Assembly: GCA_017859745.1 (NCBI GenBank)
Contig: JAFMML010000006.1
Location: 1 to 64,000, forward strand
Direction of reading: 5' to 3'
Source: Planctomycetota bacterium
Lineage (GTDB): Bacteria > Planctomycetota > Phycisphaerae > Phycisphaerales > SM1A02
DNA: 64,000 nt
Shown here: one piece after another, positions 1 through 9,964 of the stretch
Layout: each line of letters starts with the position of its first letter
Numbering within the stretch: the stretch's first letter is position 1
The notes under the pieces: model-generated
The model's input: only the letters and a program-made list of their open reading frames with translations
Databases searched by the model: none
What the model was told of the DNA's origin: nothing
Program-made: the position numbers and the translations under genes

Positions 1-2922
1 GCGTACACGATCGCGCTGCGTGCGGTGAACGCGCTGGGCGCGGGTGCCGGCTCGACGGCGACGAGCGTGACTCCGGCGACGGTACCGGGCGTGGCGACGA
101 TCGACTCGGCGACGCCGGGCAATCAGACCGCCACGATCGCCTTCACGGCGCCGGCGTCCGACGGCGGCTCGGCGATCACCGACTACGAGTACGAGCTCGA
201 TGCGAGCGGCACGTGGGTCTCCTTCGGGTCGACCTCGTCGCCGGCGACGATCACGGGCCTGACCAACGGGCAGACGTACGCGGTCTCGATCCGTGCGGTG
301 AACGCGATGGGCGCGGGTGCGGGCTCGACGGCCACGAATGTGACTCCGGCGACGGCGCCGAACGCGCCGACGGCGCCGACGTCGCTGTCGGCGACGGCGG
401 GCGACGGCTCCGCGACGATCTCGTTCACGGCGCCGGCGTCCGATGGCGGCTCGGCGATCACCAACTACGAGTACACGCTCGACTCGGGCGTGAACTGGAC
501 GCCCTTCAGCCCGGCGGCGACGACCTCGCCGGTGACGGTGACGGGCCTGACGAACGGGACGCCCTACTCGATCGCGTTGCGTGCGGTGAACAGCAACGGG
601 GCGGGCACGGCGTCGAGCCCGGTCTCGGTCACGCCGGCGACGGTGCCAGACGCCCCGACGTCGCTGTCGGCGACGGCGGGGAACGGCTCCGCGGCGATCT
701 CGTTCACGGCGCCGGCCGATGACGGCGGCGCGGCGATCACCAACTACGAGTACACGCTCGACTCGGGCGTGAACTGGACGCCCTTCAGCCCGGCGGCGAC
801 GGCCTCGCCGGTGACGGTGACGGGCCTGACGAACGGGACGGCGTACACGATCGCGCTGCGTGCGGTGAACGCGCTGGGCGCGGGTGCCGGCTCGAGTTCG
901 GTCTCGGCGACGCCGACGCTCTGCGCGAACTCCAGCCTCGGCTATGAGGATCTCCGCATCAACGCCGCGGGCGGCGAGTCGGCGGTCAAACTGCTCTCCT
1001 CGGGCACCTGCAGCTGGACGGCGACGTCCAACGCGGCGTGGCTCGTGCTCGACGGCTCGAGCGTCTCGGGCACCGGCGAGGCGGACCTGATCTTCACGGT
1101 CGGGGCGAATGCGACCACCGCCACGCGGACCGCGACGATCACGGTGACGGGCAGCTTCGCAAGCCCGCTGACCTTCACGGTGACGCAGACCTGCACGGGC
1201 CTGACGGCGGGCTGGGGTCTTTCGAAGTACGGCCTGAACGCGCCGCCGGCGGGCGAGTCGACGATGTCGTTCGCCTCGGCGTCGGCCAATCGCCGCAACA
1301 ACTCGGCGGTGCGGGCCGACGGCACCGTGGTCGTGTGGGGTCTCGACACCGACGGCCAGACCAACGTGCCGGCGGCGCTTGCAAACCCCGCGACCGCGAA
1401 CGTGATCCAGGTGGCGACCGGTCAGCGGCACGTGCTGGCGCTTCAGTCGGACGGCACCGTGGTCGCCTGGGGCCGCAACGCCGACGGGCAGTGCGATGTG
1501 CCGGTGGGCCTGAGTGCGATCTCGATCGCGGCAGGCCGCGCGCACTCGCTGGCGGTCCGTTCGAATGGCACGGTGGCGGCGTGGGGCCGCAACCAGGTCG
1601 GCCAGTGCGACGTGCCGGTGGGCCTGACCGGCGTGATCGAGGTGTCGGCGGGCGATTGGCACAGCGTGGCGCTCAAGTCCGACGGCACCGTGGTGGCGTG
1701 GGGCGACGACACGTGGGGCCAGGCGACGGTGCCGTCGGGCCTGACGGGGGTCTCGATGATCTCGGCGGGCCGGAACCACACGCTCGCGCTCAAGTCAGAC
1801 GGCACCGTGGTGGCGTGGGGCGACGATCGCCAGGGCCAGTCGACGGTGCGTGCGGACCTTCAGAATCCGGCGACCGCGAACGTGGTGCAGGTCTCGGGCG
1901 GACGCACGTCGAGCGTGGCGCTCAAGGCCGATGGCACAATCGTCTACTGGGGCACGACACCCAACGGCTCGGGCACGACGCCGTCGGGGGTGGCCAACGT
2001 GATGGCGATCGCCGCAGGCGACGATGCGACGCTCGCACTGGTGCCGCCGTCGGTGATTCCGCCCAACACCGCGGGCGGAAGCCTTGGCGGCGGGGCGGTC
2101 GGCGCGACGGTGCTGGTGCCCGAGCAGTACCCGACGATCGGCGAGGCGATCGCCTCGACCGGTGAAGGCTCGACGATCCTCGTGACGGCGGGCGTCTACC
2201 GCGAGCGGTTGGATCTGGGTGATCGCGGCCTGCAGCTCGTGGCGATCGGCGGTGCGGGCGAGGTGGTGCTCGATGCCCGTGGGCAGCAGGGCCCGGCGAT
2301 CTCGATCGTGTCGCTCAGCGGCGCGTCGTCGGGTCTCGTGACCCGCGTGTCTGGCTTCACGATCCTCGGCGGCGACGCGGTCTTTGGCGGCGGCGTGCTC
2401 GTCGACCGTGCGGTGGCGGAAGTGGTCGAGTGCGTCATCCGCGAGAACCGTGCGGAGATCGGCGGCGGCGTGTCGGTCCTCTTCGGCGACCTGCTGATCG
2501 AGGCGTGCATGATCGAGTCGAACGTGGCGGAGGCCTTCGGCGGCGGCGTGCATGCGTCGGCGTCGAGCCTGATGCTCTTGAACACGACGATCGCCGAGAA
2601 CCTCGCGGGAGTCGCAGGCGGCGGCGTGTGGGCCGATGAAGAGTCGATCGTCCTCGGCGAGGGCGTGTCGCTCTGCGGGAACCGGCCCGACGAGGCGGCG
2701 TTCGAGGGCGATCTTCCGCCGGAGCCGCCGCGGGCGTGCCCGGTGCTGGGTGATCTCGACGGCGACGGCGTGGTGGGCTCGAGCGACCTGTCGCTGATGC
2801 TTGCCGCGTGGGGCCGCTGCGAGTCGTGCGAGGCGGACCTCGATCGCGACGGCGACGTCGACGGGGCGGACCTTTCGATGCTGATGTCCGGCTGGTTGGC
2901 CGGAGTGGGAGGTGAGGCGTGA
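1..2922 (+). CDS. Modular secreted protein, C-terminal part: FN3 repeats, BACON-like, RCC1-like, beta-helix, dockerin-like (5' partial)
   Basis: The reading frame is open from base 1, so the gene begins outside the window; the visible part is 973 codons. In order it shows the end of one fibronectin type III repeat and three more FN3 repeats (to about base 920), a BACON-like beta domain with CSWTATSNAAWL (about 925-1190), six or so RCC1-like repeats with the pattern SDGTVVAWG-x-D-x2-GQ (about 1200-2050), a right-handed beta-helix region rich in GGG-V turns (about 2110-2700), and a C-terminal pair of Ca-binding loops (DLDGDGVV, DLDRDGDV) like the dockerin-type tails of Planctomycetes. It is probably an exported or surface adhesin-like protein; the ligand is unknown. 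The FN3 repeats are nearly identical at DNA level, so copy number may be unstable. The stop overlaps the next gene (GTGA). Confidence 0.85.
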   Translation, partial: AYTIALRAVNALGAGAGSTATSVTPATVPGVATIDSATPGNQTATIAFTAPASDGGSAITDYEYELDASGTWVSFGSTSSPATITGLTNGQTYAVSIRAVNAMGAGAGSTATNVTPATAPNAPTAPTSLSATAGDGSATISFTAPASDGGSAITNYEYTLDSGVNWTPFSPAATTSPVTVTGLTNGTPYSIALRAVNSNGAGTASSPVSVTPATVPDAPTSLSATAGNGSAAISFTAPADDGGAAITNYEYTLDSGVNWTPFSPAATASPVTVTGLTNGTAYTIALRAVNALGAGAGSSSVSATPTLCANSSLGYEDLRINAAGGESAVKLLSSGTCSWTATSNAAWLVLDGSSVSGTGEADLIFTVGANATTATRTATITVTGSFASPLTFTVTQTCTGLTAGWGLSKYGLNAPPAGESTMSFASASANRRNNSAVRADGTVVVWGLDTDGQTNVPAALANPATANVIQVATGQRHVLALQSDGTVVAWGRNADGQCDVPVGLSAISIAAGRAHSLAVRSNGTVAAWGRNQVGQCDVPVGLTGVIEVSAGDWHSVALKSDGTVVAWGDDTWGQATVPSGLTGVSMISAGRNHTLALKSDGTVVAWGDDRQGQSTVRADLQNPATANVVQVSGGRTSSVALKADGTIVYWGTTPNGSGTTPSGVANVMAIAAGDDATLALVPPSVIPPNTAGGSLGGGAVGATVLVPEQYPTIGEAIASTGEGSTILVTAGVYRERLDLGDRGLQLVAIGGAGEVVLDARGQQGPAISIVSLSGASSGLVTRVSGFTILGGDAVFGGGVLVDRAVAEVVECVIRENRAEIGGGVSVLFGDLLIEACMIESNVAEAFGGGVHASASSLMLLNTTIAENLAGVAGGGVWADEESIVLGEGVSLCGNRPDEAAFEGDLPPEPPRACPVLGDLDGDGVVGSSDLSLMLAAWGRCESCEADLDRDGDVDGADLSMLMSGWLAGVGGEA

Positions 2923-3683
2923 GCCAGTACCGAGATGCCAGCGAAGTTCGGATCGGCGGAGTCGCACCGACTTCGGTCGCGTCGCGTCTATCCCGCCTCA
3001 CGGCGTACGTGGCGGCGGCCGCCAGCGCCACGTCGGCGGGGGCCGCCATCCATTCGCAGACGGGGCTGTCGATCAAGGTGGGATATGTCGGCGGTTCCGG
3101 CAACGCCGTGAGCAACACCGCGACGATCACCGGCGCGGGCGGCGGGACGGTGCTGACCCTGAACGGCGTGGCGAGCTATGGCGCGGCGGGGACGAACTTC
3201 CGGCGCTGGGCCGCGATCACGGGAGCAGGCGTCGCGTTCAGGACGCTGTCGCAGAGCGCCAGCGTCGGCAACCTCAACGGTGGTCTCCCCGTCGCGTACG
3301 GAGCCACCTGGAGCGCGCCGGGTCGCACCAGCGGCTCGTTCGCGGACTGGCGTCAGTTCGGCACGGCGGCGCAGGGCGGCGTGAACCTGTCGACCTCGGC
3401 GTGGTCGGACTTCCAGCAAGTCGACGGCGGCACGACGTGGTACATGCTCTTCCGCTTCACGCAGTCGTCGCAGACGGTGTACGGCTGGCTGAGCTTCACC
3501 GCGACGATCGACGGCTTCGGCGGGTCGAGCAGCAACTACATCCAGATCACCGGCTGGGGTTGGGACGACAGCGGTTCGCAGATCGCCGCGGGCTTCACGG
3601 GCACGGCGGTCCCCGGCGGCGGCGGGCTGTTCGCCCTGGCGATCGGCGCGGCGGGCCTGCGAGGTCGGCGCAGGAGTCGTTGA
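2919..3683 (+). CDS. Secreted protein with PEP-CTERM-like C-terminal tail
   Basis: A 254-residue protein of unknown function. The GTG start overlaps the stop of the preceding modular protein by four bases and has a ggaggtg ribosome site a few bases upstream, so the two are probably translationally coupled. Residues about 25-46 form an Ala-rich signal-like segment. The middle is Gly/Ser/Thr-rich beta-type sequence. The C terminus (VPGGGG, then a hydrophobic stretch LFALAIGAAGL, then RGRRRSR) has the three-part layout of exosortase-type sorting signals, although it lacks the classical PEP triplet. It is likely a cell-surface or exported protein. The sorting call is inference; no exosortase is in this window. 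Confidence 0.75.
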   Translation: MSQYRDASEVRIGGVAPTSVASRLSRLTAYVAAAASATSAGAAIHSQTGLSIKVGYVGGSGNAVSNTATITGAGGGTVLTLNGVASYGAAGTNFRRWAAITGAGVAFRTLSQSASVGNLNGGLPVAYGATWSAPGRTSGSFADWRQFGTAAQGGVNLSTSAWSDFQQVDGGTTWYMLFRFTQSSQTVYGWLSFTATIDGFGGSSSNYIQITGWGWDDSGSQIAAGFTGTAVPGGGGLFALAIGAAGLRGRRRSR

Positions 3684-4047
3684 GCGGGCAGGCCACCTCG
3701 ACGACGCACGCGTGATCCACGGCGCGGAGCGGTGCTGATCGGCAACCGATTCGGTCGGCGTCGACGGCGTCGGTACGATTCGATTCACCACCGCGACTCC
3801 CGCCGCTTCCGTTCATTCGGGGCGGCGGCGTGGTCCGGAGGGCGTGCGTGGGCTGCAGACCGCTTCGGCGAGGTCCTGTTTGACGGATCGGCGTCGACCC
3901 GAGAGGCTCGAAGGGGGCCTCCAGCGAGGAGGGCGAAGCAGGCGATTCCCCAACGAATCGTCGATGCAGCCCGACGATGCGGGTGGTCGTCTCCGGGCCT
4001 CGAAGTCCCGATCGATCCGTCAAACAGGACCTAGGCTACCGCCACCG
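3684..4047. other. Gene-free stretch with inverted-repeat element
   Basis: These 364 bases between a secreted-protein gene and the SDR gene contain no coding frame I can support. Frames that are open here are Arg/Pro-rich shadows. The recognisable content is the 20-bp inverted repeat pair at 3871-3890 and 4013-4032. A possible -10 hexamer TAGGCT (4032-4037) lies ten bases before the SDR start codon, partly inside the right repeat arm. Confidence 0.6.
3871..4032. repeat. Perfect 20-bp inverted repeat enclosing 122 bp
   Basis: Left arm 3871-3890 (aggtcctgtttgacggatcg) and right arm 4013-4032 are exact reverse complements, with 122 bases between them and no open reading frame of their own. The size (162 bp), terminal inverted repeats and intergenic position fit a MITE-like or other non-autonomous repeat. 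I see no clear target-site duplication at the ends. It could instead be a paired operator or a long RNA hairpin ahead of the sugar locus. Confidence 0.6.
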
Positions 4048-4812
4048 ATGAAACCACCGAACTTCTCTCTCGCCGGCAAGGTCGCTCTCGTCACCGGGTC
4101 GAGCACCGGACTCGGCAAGGCGATGGCCTTCGCTCTCGGTCGCGCCGGCGCCAAGGTCGCCTTCAACTACGCCCACAACGGCAGTCGCGCCGAGGCGACG
4201 TTCGAGGCCTACCGGTCGGAAGGTCTTGAAGGAGGTCTCTTCCGTGGCGACGTCGTCGACGAGCAGGACGTGCCGCGACTCTGTCGAACCATCGCGAAGG
4301 AGCTTGGACCGATCGACATCCTCGTCGTCAACGCGACGCCGGAGCAGCCGCTCAAGCCGATCGAGGAGTACGACTGGGCGTTCCACCAGTCGATGCTCGA
4401 CTTCTTCGTGAAGAGTCCCTATCTGCTCGCGGTTCAGGTGCTGCCCCACATGAAGCGGCGGAAGTGGGGTCGAATCGTCAACATCACCAGCGAGGTCTTC
4501 CAACTCGGGGTGGCGCCGTTCTCGCCCTACGTCGCCGCCAAGGGCGCCCAATGCGGCTGGATGCGCAGCATGGCGACGGAGCTCGCACCGTTCGGAATCA
4601 CCTCCAACGCGATCGCGCCGGGCTGGATCCCGGTGGAGCGTCACGAGAAGGATCCGGCCGAGATGAAGGAGGCGTATCGCAGGACCGTACCCATGGGGGA
4701 GATGGGCGTCCCGGAGGACCTCGACGGGGCGATCGTCTTTCTCGCAAGCGGGGCGTCGCGCTTCGTGACCGGCCAGACCATCCACGTCAACGGCGGCCAC
4801 ACCGTCTTTTGA
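4048..4812 (+). CDS. SDR-family oxidoreductase
   Basis: A 254-residue classical short-chain dehydrogenase/reductase. It shows the cofactor motif TGSSTGLG (G17, G21, G23) and the catalytic set S148, Y161 and K165 (YVAAK) with normal spacing, followed by the usual PG segment (NAIAPGWI) and a C-terminal NGGH. The usual NNAG is replaced by VNAT. Such enzymes reduce or oxidise sugars, polyols or acyl intermediates with NAD(P). The start ATG is chosen because FSLAGKVALVTG follows directly, as in the family; the open frame runs further upstream but crosses the inverted-repeat region. As first gene of a sugar-uptake cluster it probably acts on the imported sugar or its acid; the exact substrate is not readable. 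Confidence 0.9.
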   Translation: MKPPNFSLAGKVALVTGSSTGLGKAMAFALGRAGAKVAFNYAHNGSRAEATFEAYRSEGLEGGLFRGDVVDEQDVPRLCRTIAKELGPIDILVVNATPEQPLKPIEEYDWAFHQSMLDFFVKSPYLLAVQVLPHMKRRKWGRIVNITSEVFQLGVAPFSPYVAAKGAQCGWMRSMATELAPFGITSNAIAPGWIPVERHEKDPAEMKEAYRRTVPMGEMGVPEDLDGAIVFLASGASRFVTGQTIHVNGGHTVF

Positions 4813-4862
4813 CCTCGGGCGGCGCCGGGCCTTCCCGGTCGCCGCTACCAGGAGCACCATTC

Positions 4863-5990
4863 ATGCCCGCATCGCCACGGACACGAACCCCGAACCTTCT
4901 TCGTCTCGCCGCCGCCACCTCCGTTATCGCGTTGGCCGCGGTGATCGCCGCACCCGCCGCCGCCCAGAGTCGCGAGGCCTACATCAAGCGGCAGATGCAG
5001 TCGATCGAACGCATGAAGGCCTCGCCCAAGGACCCTCCGAAGATCGCGTTCGTGACCAACGGCGTGGCGTTCTTCTGGGTGCTTGCGAAGGCCGGCGCCG
5101 AGGCGGCCGCGAAGGACACCGGCGCCGTCGTCAGCGTGCACATGCCGCCGTCGGGGATCGGCGACCAGAAGCGGATTCTCGAGGACCTCGTCGTCCGCGG
5201 CGTCGACGGCATCGCGGTCAGTCCGATCGATCCGGCCAACCAGACCGACACGATGAACAACGTCGCGCGGCGGGCGCTGCTCGTCACGCACGACAGCGAC
5301 GCCCCGGACAGTCCCCGCCTCTGCTACATCGGCGTCGACAACTACGAGGCCGGACGAATGTGCGGACAACTCCTCAAGGAGACCCTTCCCGATGGCGGGG
5401 AGATCGCCATCTTCATCGGTCGACTCGAACAGGACAACGCGCGGCGGCGACGGCAGGGCCTCATCGACGAACTCCTCGGACGCGACTCGAATCCCGATCG
5501 CTTCGATCCGCCGGGTGCGACGGTCTCCGGCAACGGATTCACCGTCGTCGGCACCTACACCGACCAGTTCGACCGGGCCAAGGCGAAGGCGAACGTCGAG
5601 GACGTGATCGCCCGGTACCCCTCGATCGACGGCATGGTCGGGCTGTTCGAGTACAACCCGCCGTTGATGCTCGAGGCTCTCGAACGTTCGGGGAAGATCG
5701 GTGCGGTCAAGGTCGTCGCCTTCGACGAGGCGCCGGAGACCCTCGCGGGCATTCGCAAGGGCACCGTGCATGCGACCGTGGTGCAGGATCCCTACATGTA
5801 CGGCTACCGGTCGGTGGAGATGCTCGACCGACTCTGCAAGGGCGACGCCTCGGCGCTGCCCGCCGGAGGATTCCTGAACGTGCCCGCGAAGGCGATCCGC
5901 AAGGCCAACCTCGCGGCCTTCGAGGCCGAACTCGCCGCCCGCGGACGCGCCGCCGGTCCAGCCGAAGGCGACGAGACCGACGACGATTGA
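4863..5990 (+). CDS. Ribose-type ABC transporter sugar-binding protein
   Basis: A 375-residue periplasmic binding protein of the Peripla_BP_4 / RbsB type. The N terminus is Arg-rich then hydrophobic (LLRLAAATSVIALAAVIAAPAAAQ), an export signal likely cleaved near residue 33. The mature part begins with the family pattern KIAFVTNGVAFFW, and has GVDGIAVSPIDP, the hinge-region motif YIGVDNYEAGRMCG and IDGMVGLFEYNP. The start has an aggag ribosome site about ten bases upstream. It binds a sugar and delivers it to the permease encoded two genes downstream. The acidic tail (DETDDD) is outside the usual fold. The sugar cannot be named from sequence. Confidence 0.9.
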   Translation: MPASPRTRTPNLLRLAAATSVIALAAVIAAPAAAQSREAYIKRQMQSIERMKASPKDPPKIAFVTNGVAFFWVLAKAGAEAAAKDTGAVVSVHMPPSGIGDQKRILEDLVVRGVDGIAVSPIDPANQTDTMNNVARRALLVTHDSDAPDSPRLCYIGVDNYEAGRMCGQLLKETLPDGGEIAIFIGRLEQDNARRRRQGLIDELLGRDSNPDRFDPPGATVSGNGFTVVGTYTDQFDRAKAKANVEDVIARYPSIDGMVGLFEYNPPLMLEALERSGKIGAVKVVAFDEAPETLAGIRKGTVHATVVQDPYMYGYRSVEMLDRLCKGDASALPAGGFLNVPAKAIRKANLAAFEAELAARGRAAGPAEGDETDDD

Positions 5991-5994
5991 CCCC

Positions 5995-7514
<1,520 letters not shown>

Positions 7515-7518
<4 letters not shown>

Positions 7519-8540
7519 AGAAGGCTCTCGGCATGCTGGTGCTGCTCGTCGTGGTGGCGGCACTCACCTCGCTCGCCGGGGAGGGCTTCCTTTCGGCGTA
7601 CAACCTCGAGAACCTCTGTCGGCGCACGGCGCTCTTCGGCATCCTCGCGATCGGCGCCGGCCTGGTGATCATGGCCGGCGGCATCGACCTCTCGACGGGA
7701 TCGGTGGTCTGTCTTTCGGGTTGCCTCCTGCCGTGGCTGCTGGTCGAACAGGGGTGGTCCGAACCGGCGGCGGTGGCGACGGTGCTCGGCGCGGGCATCG
7801 CGATCGGCCTGTTCCAAGGCGGCCTCGTCGCGTGGGGACGCCTGCAGCCGTTTCTGGTGACCCTTTGCGGGCTGCTCTTCTACCGGGGTGTCGCGCGGGG
7901 CTTCACCGCCGATCAGACGCAGGGATTCCAGGGCGGCTACGACGGCCTGCGCACGCTTGCAACCGGACGGATCCCGATCCCCGGACTCACCGATCTCGAG
8001 GCCTTCGACGGACCAGCCGCCTTCGCGATCCCCGCGCCGGTCGTCTCCCTGGTGGCAATCGTGGTGCTCGCGGCGTTTCTGCTTCGGTTCACGGTGTGGG
8101 GTCGGTGGCTCCTTGCGACCGGCCGCAATCCCGAGGCCGCCGCCTACAGCGGGGTGCCGGTCCGGTGGGTGACCTTGTCGGCGTTCGTCTCCGGCGCAGC
8201 ACTCTCGGCCTACGGCGGCATGCTCTTCGTCCTCGATGTGGGCAGCGCCCAGCCGGCCGACTTCGGGAACTTCTACGAGCTCTACGCGATCGCCGCCGCC
8301 GTGCTCGGCGGATGCAGTCTGCGGGGAGGGGAGGGCAGCGTCGTCGGGATCGTCGTCGGCGCGGCCCTGCTCCAGGTGCTGCGAAACACCATCACGCTCG
8401 TCGAGTGGATCCCGGACAACCTCGAGTACGCGGTTCTCGGGGCGGTGATCCTGGTGGGCGTGCTCGCGGACGAACTGGTCCGACGCTACTCCAGAAGACG
8501 CGGTCGACGCCTTGCCGAGGATCGGACCTCGGAGGCATGA
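7515..8540 (+). CDS. Ribose-type ABC sugar permease
   Basis: A 341-residue inner-membrane permease of the RbsC/BPD_transp_2 family with about eight to ten hydrophobic segments. Family landmarks include NLENLCRRTALFGILAIGAG, MAGGIDLSTGSVV and the loop GRWLLATGRNPEAA-AYSGV (positions about 205-225). The length is typical. The ATG overlaps the stop of the ATPase gene, indicating translational coupling. Only one permease is encoded, so it should act as a homodimer. The Arg-rich C terminus (RRYSRRRGRR) lies on the cytoplasmic side by the positive-inside rule. Confidence 0.92.
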
Positions 8541-8650
8541 TCTTCGTCTCTTCGAAGCACATCTCGACGAAGCACATCTCGAACCGCCCGTTGGCGGCTC
8601 TCGCGGACCCTCCACGACACCGAACCTTCGACTCCCTGCCGGAGACGCCC
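8541..8650 (+). repeat. Intergenic gap with a 15-bp tandem duplication
   Basis: The 110 bases between permease and epimerase genes contain two adjacent exact copies of cgaagcacatctcga at 8553-8567 and 8568-8582. No hairpin with a T-run is visible. The duplication may be a simple slippage product; no function is evident. Confidence 0.6.
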
Positions 8651-9925
8651 ATGACCACACTTCCGAATCGAACATCGAGCACGGTTCTCGCCGGAATGCT
8701 CGCCGCTCTGCTTGCAACCGTCGCCCTCGCCCAGACCGGTGTCGGTGGCGACGATCGACCCGCCCGCGTCAAACCCGTCAAGGAGGTCTCCGTGACCGAC
8801 AATTCACCCGTCGAGGATGGCGCCGCCGACCAGGCCGAGCGCGCCGCCCGCGCCCTCGGGACCGCGACCAGCGAGGTGTGGGGGATGGCCGACGGCAAGC
8901 GGGTGCGCCTGCACACCCTGACCAACGCCAACGGGCTCGTCGTCAAGGCCACCGACTACGGCACCATCGTCACCGAGGTCCTCGTGCCCGACCGCAAGGG
9001 CCGTCTTGCCGACGTGGTGCTCGGGCGGGCCACGCTGGCCGACTACGTCGAGAGCAACCCCTACTTCGGATGCACCGCGGGCCGCTGCGCGAATCGGATC
9101 GCAGGTGGGCGGTTCGAGATCGACGGCGTCGAGCACCGGGTGGCGACCAACAACGGACCGAACCACCTTCACGGCGGCGTGAAGGGATTCGACAAGGTGG
9201 TCTGGGACGGGCGGGCCCGCATGACGCCGCGAGGCCCGACCGCGACCTTCGAGTACGTCTCACCCGCCGGCGAGGAGGGCTACCCCGGCACCGTCCGCAC
9301 GATCGTCAACTACACGCTCACCAACGACGACGAGCTGATCGTGGACATGGCGGCGACCACCGACGCGAAGACGCCGGTCAACCTCGCCCATCACAGCTAC
9401 TGGAACCTCGCCGGACACGATGGGGGTTCGATCGCGAAGCATCTGCTGACGATTCCCGCCTCGAGATACACCCCCGTCGACGCCACCATGATCCCCACGG
9501 GTGAACTCGCGTCGGTGGAGGGCACGCCCTTGGACTTCCGCAAGGCCCGAAGCATCGCCTCGGCGCTCGAGAAGCTGCCGGGCAACGGCGACGATCCGGG
9601 CGGAGTCGATCACAACTTCGTGCTCGACCGGACTCCCGTCGATGGAAGATTGTGGCTGTCCGCGGTGCTGGAGGAGCCGGTCTCGGGTCGGGTCATGGAG
9701 GTCTGGTCGGACCAGCCGGGCATCCAGTTCTACAGCGGCAACTTCCTCGACGGCATCGCCGGCAAGTCCGGAGCCTCCTACCGCAAGCACGACGGCCTCT
9801 GCCTCGAGACCCAGGCGTTTCCCGACAGCGTCAACCGGCAGGGGAAGGGGGGATGGCCCGACGTCGTCCTCGAGCCCGGCTCGATCTACCGGCATCGCAT
9901 GGTCCATCGCTTCAGCACGAAGTAG
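8651..9925 (+). CDS. Exported aldose 1-epimerase (galactose mutarotase family)
   Basis: A 424-residue protein interconverting alpha and beta anomers of aldoses. It shows the family motifs GRCANRI, the substrate-contact NHLHGG, the catalytic-histidine segment LAHHSYWNLAGH, VDHNFVLDR and the C-terminal CLETQAFPDSVN containing the catalytic Glu. Unlike cytoplasmic GalM (about 345 residues) it has an N-terminal signal sequence (TVLAGMLAALLATVALAQ) and about 60 extra residues before the domain, so it should act in the periplasm. Placed directly after the sugar importer, it may prepare the anomer that the binding protein recognises. The start is the ATG just before the signal sequence; the longer upstream frame overlaps the permease and is not used. 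Confidence 0.9.
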   Translation: MTTLPNRTSSTVLAGMLAALLATVALAQTGVGGDDRPARVKPVKEVSVTDNSPVEDGAADQAERAARALGTATSEVWGMADGKRVRLHTLTNANGLVVKATDYGTIVTEVLVPDRKGRLADVVLGRATLADYVESNPYFGCTAGRCANRIAGGRFEIDGVEHRVATNNGPNHLHGGVKGFDKVVWDGRARMTPRGPTATFEYVSPAGEEGYPGTVRTIVNYTLTNDDELIVDMAATTDAKTPVNLAHHSYWNLAGHDGGSIAKHLLTIPASRYTPVDATMIPTGELASVEGTPLDFRKARSIASALEKLPGNGDDPGGVDHNFVLDRTPVDGRLWLSAVLEEPVSGRVMEVWSDQPGIQFYSGNFLDGIAGKSGASYRKHDGLCLETQAFPDSVNRQGKGGWPDVVLEPGSIYRHRMVHRFSTK

Positions 9926-9952
9926 CCGCGCCGGTTCCGAGGACGCCTGCGG

Positions 9953-9958
9953 TACCCT
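9953..9958 (+). promoter_or_regulatory. Candidate leaderless -10 element for the second SDR gene
   Basis: TACCCT ends six bases before the ATG at 9965, with no Shine-Dalgarno sequence in between. Transcription from this -10 would begin at or next to the start codon. No convincing -35 is seen. Confidence 0.45.
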
Positions 9959-9964
9959 CCGCGC

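Noticed and set aside
1038-2165. Long open frames antisense to or out of phase with real genes throughout the window (for example 1038-2165 plus, 13524-17252 plus, 54107-58801 plus)
   Set aside because: They are Arg/Pro/Gly/Asp-rich, have no recognisable domain, and mirror the high-GC codon bias of the gene on the other frame. They are shadows caused by lack of AT-rich stop codons.
2919-2922. Dockerin-like C terminus of the first gene as evidence for a cellulosome
   Set aside because: Such tails are widespread on planctomycete exported proteins; no cohesin or cellulase is in the window.
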